In this document: positions 26,679 to 38,133 of the stretch, piece by piece
Numbering within the stretch: position 1 is the stretch's first letter
Layout of the letters: each line of letters opens with the position of its first letter
Source of the DNA: Megamerina dolium
Lineage: Eukaryota; Arthropoda; Insecta; Diptera; Megamerinidae
Direction: 5' to 3'
Length of the DNA: 64,000 bases
Assembly: GCA_963854835.1 (NCBI GenBank)
Contig: OY978527.1
Coordinates: 42,668,040 to 42,732,039 of the forward strand
Position numbers and translations under genes: made by a program
The notes under the pieces: generated by a model
The model's database searches: none
What the model was told of the DNA's origin: nothing
Seen by the model: only the letters and a program-made list of their open reading frames with translations

Positions 26679-26720
26679 TTTATACCCTACATGAGAATAT
26701 GGTATATTCATTCAGTTATG
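26679..26720 (+). repeat. Fragment of the TATACCCTGC-type dispersed repeat
   Basis: TTTATACCCTACATGAGAAT, then ATGGTATATTCATT, matches the left end of the larger element at 36800. Only about 40 bp align by eye. Confidence 0.5.
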
Positions 26721-28254
26721 TTGCATTGTTTGCACATCTACACAGAATCTTGAATTGGACATCGAAAAAAGCAAAATCCAAAAATAAAAAAATAATACTA
26801 AATAGATAGTATTCACCAATCAAAAAACAAAAATAAATATAGACTAGAACTCTATAGGCCAAAAGCGATTATCAATGCAAAGTAAGATAAATTATTAATA
26901 TTCAAAATATTGTTATTAACAAGTGTACACTTTGAGGTAATCCACTTACAATTGTAATATTTCCTGCATCCATCTACCCAAATCATTCTCTCATTGGAAG
27001 CGAATAATACATAAATAATTGTTATGATTTCATTTCGAATAAATTTCATTTTTGAATGAATACATACTTTTTTATATTTACGTATGCATATCTAAAATAA
27101 ATATTATGATACTATGATGATGATGATTTATTCAGTTATCATCTAATTAATTTAAACATCTGTTTTCATGTTCAATTTCAATTTTTTTTTCTTTTTTTTT
27201 GGAATTTTACAATTTTCTATTTTTATGGAAACGTTTATGTTGTAGCATATGAAAATGTAAAATAAGAAAGTTTTAAATTAGAAAAAAGATTAGTAAATTT
27301 TTTATACCATTTATATATTTTTATTTGTTCAGCTGTGTGTTAATAATTTCAATGAAATAATGTAATTTTTTTGAATTCAATTATAACAATTTTTATTATT
27401 TCCTAAATAAATTTTTATTTAATTTTATGCAGTCATTGTGTAAATATAACTCTTTTTTTTTGGGTTTAATTTTGAATATATAATTAAAACAATTATGAAG
27501 AAAACCTTATGTACACATGGTGGTAGAAATTAATTTTATATCACAAAAAGATAAGAAATAAAAATTGAATAAAATCACTGCATTGTCCTTCTTTTTTATC
27601 ATTTGCATTGCAGAACAAAACAGTTGTAGTATCCTTCCTAACTATTCTTTGTTGATGCTAACAATGTATAGTGTCAGAGGCGGTCTACTCTTTGAATGAA
27701 CCACTTTAATACAAAAAGGTATGGTGTCGTATGAGCTACATGAATTTACGTCGAATGAATTAATGTCGAAAAATTTTTGCATTAGAAATTGTTCTCACCA
27801 AAAAATTTCATTGTATGTAATCGTACAGATTAATAACTATAACTATAGCTTATCTTGACACATTCTATGCCAAAAGAAAAACTGAAACAATTAATTCAAT
27901 ATATGTACATATTAATAGTTGTTTTAGAATCTTTGTGGCAAACAGCCTAAAGTGTGCTTGAAAACAAAAACTGGAAAAAATACGGTTAAAATATTACAAG
28001 AGAATAAGCATACAATTAAGGGCTGTCATATTTAACAATGATAAATGGTAGAGACTGAAAAAGAAAAACAAATAGCTCTTCGACAAAGGTGCAAGAATTA
28101 AAGAAACAAGCAAAAAGTGAATGCTTTTTTAGGCGCCACCACACACACACTTAATCGCCTATATGTGTGTCTACAAACCAAGCACTTATCCAATACCAAA
28201 TGGAAGCATGAAATATTTATGTACCAACACATGATGATGGTAATTTGTGAGCAT

Positions 28255-28279
28255 TCTCTCTCTCTCTCTCTCTCTCTCT
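28255..28279. repeat. (TC)n microsatellite
   Basis: About twelve perfect dinucleotide units. This tract creates the Leu-Ser string in an apparent plus-strand frame. Confidence 0.95.
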
Positions 28280-29377
28280 ATGTTTTACTCTGTGTCTCTC
28301 TGTGTATCCTTGCCTTGTACATGAATTCGCATAATTTTTATCTACTCACAGCTATGAAGTTTGTTGCAGGTGTGCTTTTGATTTAATGGCAAACAGAGAA
28401 AAAACCAAAAAAACGATTTCTAGAAAGAACCCATCCACACATACTAAATTGTCAGTAAAGGAAATGCAACAAAAATTACATATACTTTTTTTTTACTTCA
28501 TTCCTTCATGTATGTCGGCATCATAAAACCAACAAAAAAGAAGTAGTATTATTTCAAAAAAATGTATCCTAAGTATTGCATGTGTATCCAGATACATACT
28601 AAATAAAAAAAAAATCTAGACTCATAGCCTAACATTTAAACATATGTTACATGCATGTATTAAATAAGAATTGAATTTAATATTAATTTATTGTAATAAT
28701 GAAATTATTATATCTTTATGCCTTTATATGTCATTGAGGATGACAACCAGAAACATTTATATACATGTATCCACTTTTTAGTTTGTATCAGGATATAATA
28801 TACAATCTCTTGAGCATTTATGCATTAGCACACTAATAAAATATGTAAATGTATATGCTCATATAATGGTCAGAACTACAAAACACATAACATGAAATTG
28901 AAAAGGCGAAATATATAAAAAATTCTAGACCCAGTACAAAGCAAATAATCTAAAAGGGTTTAAATTTGCTTAACGTATCATAAATATAGCTAAATATACA
29001 TGCTCGTATATTCTTCCACTGTTTTTTTTTCTCCAAATATGGCGGCATTCAACAAGAAAAATTAATCATGCATAATTAAATTTATGTCGAAACGACCAAT
29101 TTTTTCTATACCTAGACAATTCAAATATCTTACTACGGATGCCAATTCGCAAAAGCCCATTTGCAAAGCTTTTGAAACAAAGAATTGTGAACATCCAGAA
29201 AAATGCACCAAAATGCAACCACATAAATAATTATGGGGTTAGTGTACTAATTTTACCCTGCCGTATACAATCCGGGTGGGATGGTCTCCTTTGAGCTTAT
29301 GGGGAACCTAAGAATCTAACATCGTCACAATTCTTGACAATTAATGAAGTAATGAAGTGGCTTCAGTGTAACATATA

Positions 29378-29717
29378 GAAAAAAAAAAGTTATTTTTTAA
29401 TGGGGCACTTCTAAGCCCCGAAGGACCTTTTGGTTAAATTTTGGAGAGTATTAGAAGAGACCTACTTATTTTAGCCGATTCCGAACGACAGAACTCTTGC
29501 GACATCACCTTTTCTGCGCTTAATCAAAGAGTTATTTTAAAAGCTTTTCGATGGCAAATTGTTACTGCCGGAAGAATTGCCAATTGCTTGCCGACAGGCG
29601 GGTACCGTTCCAAAAAAAAATCTTCTCTATATTAAATTTGTTATGCTTCAGCCAGGAATTGAACGAACCACCGACCTACAGATCAAAATGTCAACATACT
29701 AACCACTGAGCTACGGC
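29378..29717 (-). mobile_element. tRNA-headed SINE, copy C
   Basis: Read on the minus strand, it begins GCCGTAGCTCAGTGGTTAG at 29717, an A-box-bearing tRNA-like head. It continues through the same body blocks as copies B and D and ends in a T-rich tail (A-rich on the plus strand near 29379-29390). Near the B-box the sequence is altered by a small insertion (GAACGAACCACCGACC on the plus strand). No clear target duplication was found. The head end abuts a LINE fragment, so the SINE may have landed inside it. Confidence 0.85.
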
Positions 29718-29720
29718 ACC

Positions 29721-30260
29721 CACATGTGGATGTAGACATTTTCACTGACAGCCACGCAGCAATAAGACCACCAGAATTCATATGTAGCCCAACATCACTC
29801 AGCGGGTCAGTGTCAGGGCACAGGGACATACCAATGAATGAGACCGCAGGCGAGCTATCAAAGAAGGATACAACATTACAAGCTCGCTCTCTAATACGGG
29901 AGTATTGGCATTCCAATGGTGACATGTAAACTTCTCCTAGACTTGCATTAAAGAATTCTAATGCCAGATCAGAGTAGGAACACTCGTCTGCAACCATCCG
30001 ATCAATTTTATCAGTATTGAACCTAAAACAAAAATCAAGAACTATTAGCGTTTAGCAAGCATACGGTTAGTTTGGTGGTGGGTATACTGGATAAGGAAGC
30101 ATCCATGCAGAATAGTCATCGCACAACTGTAGTAACGTGGAAAAATCAGAGTCCAAAATTCACCTACTGTGCGAGTCTCTGCCACTGCCTGGTTCGCCGC
30201 AGAATGACTCACCTGAGTAGTCACTTCATACATAATCTCACTGAGTTAAGCAGCTAGCTG
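29721..30260 (+). mobile_element. RNase H-bearing LINE fragment (R1- or I-like), degenerate
   Basis: The plus-strand frame at 29726-29929 encodes DVDIFTDSHAAIRPPEF, which matches the RNase H Asp box (TDSHAA). Then comes SGSVSGHRDIPMNETAGELS, the conserved GH.DI..NE..(A)DEL box with the catalytic His retained and the final Asp replaced by Gly. Further along (about 30072-30257) VVGILDKEASMQN resembles the LVGILTGH region, and RRRMTHLSSHFIHNLTELSS resembles the end region after the Cys/His motif. Several frame changes are present. It is a dead fragment without RT. Confidence 0.65.
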
Positions 30261-30299
30261 ACTCAACTTAACGTAAAGTAGGGTTATGGTGAAACTGAT

Positions 30300-33200
30300 G
30301 AAATTGGTTATCCATTATCAAATGATTTAAAAATCGAACGATGCGAATTTTTTTTGCTGCGATCTATGAAAATATACTGAAGCAGAGCCGATTTCGGAGA
30401 CGCTATTAATGTACAAATAAATGTGATGCCTTCTACTACTACACATATATGCCGTGGCGTATATATGTATATATTTAACTGCTCCAATATGTTCCGAACC
30501 TTCAGTCATTGATATGAAAAATCAAAATTATAAAAATACGGCAACATTTTGCACGTACGTATAAACATATATGACCACGATGTTCCAACTTTATTACAAT
30601 ATATTCAAAGTTTTTTTTTACGTTTACATATAGTAACAATATTTTATGAAATCAGCAGTATCCACAATTTTGTATATTTCTCTTAATACAAATGATGGTG
30701 CAAAATTTCCTTTATTTGTTTGTTATTGGATAATCTCCAATGAAAGCGTTTTTCACTATTATTATCGAATTAAAGCGTCAACGCCTGAATGCCTACAGTA
30801 TACATAGCTACTTACTAATAAAATATTCCCTTATATTGAAATTAAGTATATAAATTCTTTTGATGTATTTTCTTATTTTCTTTTATTTCTAATTATTATT
30901 TGACCAAAGCATAACATGCATGGATTTATATTAGTCCTTAACATAGACACCTGTATTGTGGTTGTTGCTGGTGTTTTTATTGCCAAAGACATTATTGAAA
31001 TGGAAATTAATTAACAATTATTAAATAACATTATATAACATATATTATATGTGTATTTATGTATATAATATATGCATTAAAATCTATAGAGAAAATGTTA
31101 TCTTGAATATGACCATATACATCTGACACATTTATGTATATATTTAAAAGTGTTTATAAACCAACATATATACGAATACAGCACGTTTAGGTGTAATAGA
31201 ATTATGTCAAAAATTTTCAATTGTAAACAAGTCCAAATTATTACGTTCCACTGAGCAAATGTTATATTGTACTATTGCAATTTGTGCGTCTAATTTCTGT
31301 TGTTTACTTATGAACTGAAATATCTTATATCTTGTGGCATCATAATATACATACTTCTATATTATTACATTTCACATCATGAAAATATTGTATAACATAC
31401 CTGCAAATTATTTCGAATTTTCTATAATTCTATAAGATTAACTTCAATCATTGCAAAGTTCGACAAGTCAAATTTCCTAATTTAAATCTTACATATTTTC
31501 AACTATTTTATACAAGATTTACTTTAGTTGATGTAGACAATAACAAATATATGTAGAATATATATGCACATATTATGCATATATTATGTATGTATGTTAT
31601 ACCAATAAAGTAGTCATGCATAGTAAACACATGCAACATACCACATGCCACAATACACATAAAGTGTATAATTTTATTTGAAAATTGAATTTTGTATATG
31701 GCACAACACGTAAACATATGCATGCAATATGCAGTATATGCATATGTAAAGATATCATACTCGTGTATGCATAAACTAATATATTGAAGCCGTTTTTGAT
31801 CCCATGTGACACTTCAGGGACTCATCATTTATATGGTTTTTCATTTTTTTTTTCTTTCTAGTTAAGTCTTATTTGATAAGTTAGTGATTTTTATAGTTAT
31901 AGAACATTATATGATTCTGAAATATTTCTAATTTCTGATAAATTAGGCTATTTGCACTCTAAAGAGTTATAGTTGAATTCAGAGATTTTCCATAAATTTA
32001 ACTGCAATGATTTCAGACCCATGAGACTTTTCCGAAAAATATATAGAGTTTCATAAAAGTGAGAGATAATTTCAAATATCTATTTCGAAGCAATAAAATA
32101 GATGAAACCTTGTATATTATCACATATTTATCAAATGAAAATATCATGCATAATTCCCAGCTATTATTACACATTTATCAAATGAAACCCTCATTTACAT
32201 CTACTTATATAATATGCACATGTGATGTGTGGCTTTTTGTGGACATCTCTTTTATATAAATATGTTACATATAAATTTCATATAATTTGGAAAATTGAAT
32301 TTAATATATAATTAGAAAAACATGAATATGCACAAGCATAAAAGCATGCATTTATGTTCAAGTATATAGTAAAAGTATGTATATATTTATATATAAGCTA
32401 ACAAATATTATGTTATGGTGATTTTATGGTTTGCTTCATTAATATTATGCATATAGGTACACGTGTGTGTATGTGCGTTTGTGTCTTTCGGAATATCAGT
32501 TCATAACAGAATTGAGAATGACCTATTGAGCTCTTTGTATAAGTATTGAAATGCTTAAGATAAAAATCCATAATGATATATCAAGAAAACGATAAATTGA
32601 ACTAATAATAAATCGTAGATTAGACGAAAAAGAAAATGTTAAATGTTATGTTATTAAGTATACGTAATATTGGGATTGCAATGTAAAATTATATTTTTTA
32701 TAATTATATATTCTATATTTATTATAAATTTTATATTTTATTATATTATTTTATATATTTTATTTTATAATTTTAATTTTTATTTTTTTATTGTAATTTA
32801 CATTTATTAATTCTGAGTTATTCACCCCTGCGCATGCATCCGCATATTATTGAGAAATTCTTACGAGGTTATTTACGGACGACTGTTAAAGACATTTATT
32901 TATTGAACTCTACTTGGATATAGTTGTGAGAAACTCTGATCTCTTGACTCTTAATTTAGTAGAAAAATGCACTGCGACCTTTAAAAGTCTATTGTGACTG
33001 AAATTTCAATGTCACACAAGATGTTTTGCTGACTAAAATTTCCTTTATATGTATAAAAATCAAATTATTGAAATTTAATTAATAAAATTTTTTAATATAT
33101 TTTGCATACTTCTTGTCTCAGCTCACTGTCAAACCTATATTTAAAATGAAAAAGATTTTTAATGATGAATTGAATTTTTTTTTTTTTGCTCATCAACTTG

Positions 33201-35930
33201 AACTAAATAATAAAAATGAAAATATGATATTCAATCAAACGCCAAGTTCATTTAAAAGACATTTCGACTTAAAAATACAAGTATACATTCATAGGTATCT
33301 CTTATAAGATCTCCTATTTTGGTTATTATTATTGGCGCTCATTAACAGAAAATATTGCATAAATATATGGGCATAATAATTTATTTATATAAGGATGTCT
33401 CAGAACAAAAAAACAAATATAATAATAATAACAGAGACTGCAGTAATCGATAAAGAATTAATTCTGCTTTATTTTGTGACGATTCCTAAAATATTTCGAC
33501 TATGGTGATAATCAGTCGTTAATGGAACTTTTTTCGAAAAACCTCTAAAAAATCAAGTTTTACAAACATATTCTTCTGGATCAGAGAAAATGAGATATTT
33601 TGAAAAATGTGATACATTCAAGCTTTCTGTGGAATTTTCATAAAAATCAAGGCAATTTGGAAAATGCCATCAACTCCCACTGATTACATCTTTAAAAATA
33701 TTGGCACTGAAAGGCAATCTATCTATAAAATTACACAAAAGAAGATTATTAAAAATTATAGAATTTAACAGTCACTATTTATGTTGCAAAACGTAAAAGT
33801 TTGCATACAAAACTCGACATTTGAAGGCTTTATTTTTTTTAGAACAATCCATCTTACGAATGGTTATCGCTAAAACCAAAATATTTTGAAAATATAAAAA
33901 AACACACTCAGGTTTCATATTTTGTATTAACTATAAGGCATCCTAATGTATAATATGTATATACATACGTACACATAAGTATGTTCATATAAGCATTACC
34001 ATTAGAACCAATCAATAGGAAATTTTATAATTTTGTTATAGATATCACAAGAGTTCAGAAGCAAAATTTTCCATGTCATTCTAGTCGCCGTCTAAGTCTA
34101 CAAAATATTTTACTTTTCGCATATTCATATGTATGTACTTATTGTACATATATGTATGTATTTATATATGTAGTTCATTACCAGAAATCTGTAACAATTC
34201 ATCTTATTGCATTAGCAAAAAGAAAAAGACAAGAAAATGAATAATGAACTTCATTAAAAACGAATAAGAAACACATAAGAAAAATTTACAAAAAAATAAA
34301 ACAAAATTTGATTATGCGCATACGTACTCACACACATCCAGTCACTAAGTAATATGTATGTGTACTATACTTATATAATATGTAGTAAGTATTAAAAAAT
34401 CTACAAGAAAAAAAATTACAAAGACGAACGAAGAGAATAACCATCAATCAACCAGAGTCACCATTACACCCCATCGACCCCATCAAGATAATGAGAGAAC
34501 AAAAATAACATTATTGGAAATTCATAAAAATATTGTATTAAAAAAAATAATAATATAAGTTATAATAATAAACTTCTATTTATTGGTTAAGATGTTCTTT
34601 TAAGTAGGCATATAAAAATGAAAAATAAGAATTTTAATAATTTGCATATTGATAATGTAATGATTGTATTCAAATTTATGTTACAATTATACTAGACATC
34701 TTATAATGTACGTACATTATTGCTGATCATTAATGATTTGCTTTAAAGTAGTATTACCAATATTACCAATATTACCAATAAAAACCAATGATCCAGAAAG
34801 AAACATAAAGCGATATAGAGGAAGAGAGAGATAGAAATATCCAAATGACCCAGCGAAAATATTTCTATTTCAGAATATATAAGTATATTCAAAAATATAT
34901 CCTTATAAATATTTCAACTAGCATTGATTTATATTTGAAAGAAAATACGTAATTTATGTGATGTAATTGTATTGTATATATATACACTGAAAGAAATTAG
35001 ATTACCGATGCTTTTATTTTTTCAGAAAAATCACCTGAGGAAAAAAATAATAATAAATTCCCCCGTATAGAGCTTGTTTTTACAAATATAATTAACTAAA
35101 AATTACAGTTCAGCCCAGCTGAAGGAACTATTATTAAGTATGAACATAAAAAATAAATTAAAATTATACAAACAATTTAAAAAAATTTAGTTTATATGCC
35201 ATTAGAAAAGGTAATGTATAGCTTTTAATCTGGCAATAATTTCTTTTATAAATTAATAGGGTCTTTTACGAGAAACAAACATTTTAAAAAATCTTGTACA
35301 AAACAATGTATATTTTTCTTTAAAACTTAAAGAAAAAATCTATTAAACATTTACTTATTGATATCCATATCGCAAAAAAAAATCGAGTTTATCGAGTATT
35401 TCTTGACAAAAATTTGAACATTTACCTTGAAGAACGCCTTGGGTATCGCCGGAAAGATCACAAAAATATGTTTTAGTTGAGGGAATTTTTTAGTTTTTGT
35501 TTTATTAGGTGGCCGTATTCTGCACTTCCTCCATTTTTCTTTTAATTTCAATTTATAAAAACATCTATATTGTGGTTCCCCAAGGATTGCAGATTGTGCG
35601 CAAGTATATTTAAGGGTAATGTTGTAGCAGGTTAAAACTGAGCCTGTTACAACCTTTTTACATACCTACCTACGATCACTCCATTCATTAAAAATTAAAC
35701 GTACCAACAATATACAAACCACACCGAATGTGTGTATAATAGAAAAGTTCATTTAATTCTTATTCTTCTCCTTATTGTCGTCATACAATAATATCAGTAG
35801 GTGTATACACACATACACTTACTCGTCTAGTTAGCCGCTATGATGACAGAGAAAGAAGAAGCAATCAAATGAATTTTCACTCAACGCAAAATGCAGCATG
35901 GAAGGCATGAAAAACAAATCGACGCTTGAT
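30300..35930. other. AT-rich spacer
   Basis: No gene found. It is dense in TA-rich low-complexity DNA (notably 32690-32800), a ninefold-unit repeat of TACCAATAT type at about 34752-34779, and many ATGTATGTA-type strings. Open frames of 60-70 codons show no family motif. The segment 33480-33760 looks slightly more coding-like but carries stops and was not recognised. Confidence 0.55.
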
Positions 35931-35934
35931 AGAG

Positions 35935-36250
35935 TAAGTCGTAATCTGACATACTATTCAACACGATCTTGCTGAAATTTTGAATCGGCCCGTTCGAGTT
36001 GCTTTGCTACCCCAACGGATGCTCTTATAGTCGCGCTGGCATTAATTCTCTAGGCTGCTATAAGTAGTTCTTGCTTTAAGTGAGGCTGTCAGTATTCGAC
36101 CGCTCGCTTATACGAGGCCTGCTACTGCAACTACTTTAAGCGAAATTCGGTCCTCCTCCTACAACAAGAGTATTTACTCTGCCCTCTTGTTTGACCCTGG
36201 CTGACTGAGTAATACCTCAGCTGAGAAACAAAAGGAACGCGTTACAATAT
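35935..36250 (-). mobile_element. Possible solo LTR or other GC-richer island
   Basis: Base composition changes sharply here. On the minus strand the segment starts near TGTAACGCGTTCC (about 36245), has CTCTTGTTGTAGGAGG and a TATAAG element (about 36035), and ends near GTCAGATTAC (about 35945). Start TGT with a TATA-like element would fit an LTR of about 300 bp. The 3' end does not read ACA cleanly, no target duplication was found, and no internal retroelement ORF is next to it. It could also be a decayed repeat of another kind. Confidence 0.3.
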
Positions 36251-36799
36251 TGGAGCAGAAAAGTTAATGGAGATCGTTAGTATGATAGAAAATAGGAAAG
36301 TTCAATAAAAACCTTAAAGACCAACCTCCATTCGGTAATATAATATATTTTTCAGTGTCAATCTGTGAGCGGTGGGAGCGAAATTTATGAAAACGTCAAA
36401 TTTGTACGAGAACCCCCTTAGGGGTAGATATAGGGGATGACTATGTTAAAAAAAAAATATTGAAAAGTAAAAATTAATGGAGGTTTATCGTATATTTTTC
36501 TCCTCTGTGGTCGATTCTGTGTACTTTAACAAATATTTCAACTTTGAACAAGAGATGGTACAATGATTATTCATAGATTTTGCAGATATTCAAATATTAT
36601 TTTGCACTTTCAGCGATATTGTCTATTTAAATGATGATTTATAAATGTTTTGAAAAAAACTCTTGAAAAAATCAACCTTGATTTCTTACTGGGTCTTCGC
36701 ATACAGATGAGGCTTTTTATAAAGGGTTATCCATTTTGCGGTTTCAAAAGTAAATGTAAATAAATCACATATAAAATATTTTTTATCATGATATTTCTT
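36251..36799. other. Spacer
   Basis: Nothing recognised. AT-rich, with a slightly GC-richer patch near 36360-36440 (GAACCCCCTTAGGGG). Confidence 0.5.
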
Positions 36800-36936
36800 T
36801 TTATACCCTGCATAATGCAATATGCATGGTATATTCATTTCGGTCAGATGTTTGTGTCCACTTGAAGGAATCTCCGGAGATATAGACATGGATATATATT
36901 CGTGATCAGCGTCGATTAAATTTTCGATTTAACGAT

Positions 36937-37014
36937 GTCCGTCCGTCCGTCCGTCCGTCCGTCCGTCCGTCCGTCCGTCCGTCCGTCCGTCCGTCCGTCC
37001 GTCCGTCTGTCTGT
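36937..37014. repeat. (GTCC)n/(GTCT)n microsatellite, about 78 bp
   Basis: About seventeen GTCC units run into two or three GTCT units at the right end. It is an integral part of the surrounding repeat element rather than an independent tract. Confidence 0.95.
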
Positions 37015-37135
37015 CACCTGGCTGGTTCGCACGATAACTTGAGTAAATATTGAGCTATTTCGATGAAATTTGGCATAAGTAATCTATGATCCAAGGGTAC
37101 GGAGGGGATTGATATTGGGCATGATCGGTCAATAA

Positions 37136-37920
37136 CCACGCCCACACCAAGCATTCAAAGCGACTAACCTCGAAATTTTCAAAATCTTTAACTTGCTATA
37201 ACTCACATAATATACCACTTGGGACAACAATATTTTGCACATAGAGTTATATTATACTACTATATAACCTCACCAAAAGTGGGAGCCACGCCTACTTTCT
37301 AGCGTAGCTCCCATACAAAGTGTCTGTACTTCTTTTAAATTGAAACTGCTGTAACTTCTACAATCTTCTGTCTAGAATAACCATAATTGACACTTAGATT
37401 AACACGGCAGTGCGAAATAATATGGCAGAAAATCAATGTGCCACGCCCACTCCTTTTTGGGTCTCCCATACAAAGTTGCGGAAATTAAAAAAAATGTTAC
37501 CGGTTATAACTTGCAAACTATTCAGCGTAGAATAACGAGATTTAAGGTGTGGATTAGTATTGTACAAGCAACTAGGCTCACAGAAAATGGGCGCACCACG
37601 CCCAGTGTTTATCGTAGCCCCCATACAAATTTTAAATTGAAACAGCTGTAACTTAGGCAATCTTATGTCTACAATAACCATAATTGACACTTAGATTAAT
37701 ATCGTAGTCGGCAAAAATCTGGCAGAAAATCAGTGTGCCACGCCCACTTCTTATTGGGGCTCCCATACAAAGTTGAGGAAATTAAACAAAAATGTTAACC
37801 ACCATAACTTAGAAACTATTCAACGTAGGACACCAAATTTAAGGTGTGGATTAACATTGAAAAATTAATTGGATTTACTAGAAAGTGGTAAGCCACGCCC
37901 ACTTTTTATATAGCTCCCAT
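37136..37920 (+). repeat. Six-fold array of a ~150-bp module
   Basis: CCACGCC followed by a CTCCCATAC-type string recurs with starts at 37136, 37286, 37441, 37596, 37738 and 37894, so spacings are 150, 155, 155, 142 and 156 bp. The first lacks the CTCCCATAC part. Alternate modules resemble each other most, giving a ~300-bp higher-order unit: 37286-37595 versus 37596-37893 share CTGTAACTT.., ATAACCATAATTGACACTTA and AAGGTGTGGATTA. Confidence 0.85.
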
Positions 37921-38133
37921 ACTAAGCCTCAGAATTATCTTAAAATCCTTTTACTTCGTCAAAGTCAACCATATTTCGGGTGTAAATTAGTAGTATATGC
38001 AAAAATTGTTTCTCGAAAAGTGGAAATAAAAGAAAAGTTGGATATTCGAGTAAACTTTTTATATATAAATCTACATATGCAGGGTATAGTTTGGTCGGCC
38101 CCAGCCGACTGTAAGGAGATTTTTTATTATTAA

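Larger units (their letters stand above)
24101..29377. other. AT-rich spacer
   Basis: No gene recognised over 5.3 kb. It holds a perfect 11-bp-stem hairpin (26630-26654), a fragment resembling the start of the TATACCCTGC-type repeat (about 26679-26720), a (TC)n tract (28255-28279), CA tracts and many homopolymer A or T runs. Around 29250-29320 the base composition is more balanced (CCGGGTGGGATGGTCTCC) but nothing was identified. Confidence 0.55.
36800..38118 (+). mobile_element. TATACCCTGC-type dispersed repeat element, non-coding
   Basis: The ends are inverted: TATACCCTGC at 36802-36811 and GCAGGGTATA at 38079-38088. Just beyond lies a perfect stem GTCGGC/GCCGAC with a 4-base loop (38094-38109). 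From the left come GGTATATTCATTTCGGTCAG, a TATATATTCGTGATCAGC motif, a GTCC/GTCT microsatellite (36937-37014), then a body built of a ~150-bp periodic module. From memory, intergenic repeats in Drosophila have the same order (TATACCC start, TATATATTC.TGATCAGC, GTCCGTCTGTC tract, GGGTATA plus hairpin end). The mechanism of spread is unknown to me; no transposase is encoded. Confidence 0.7.
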
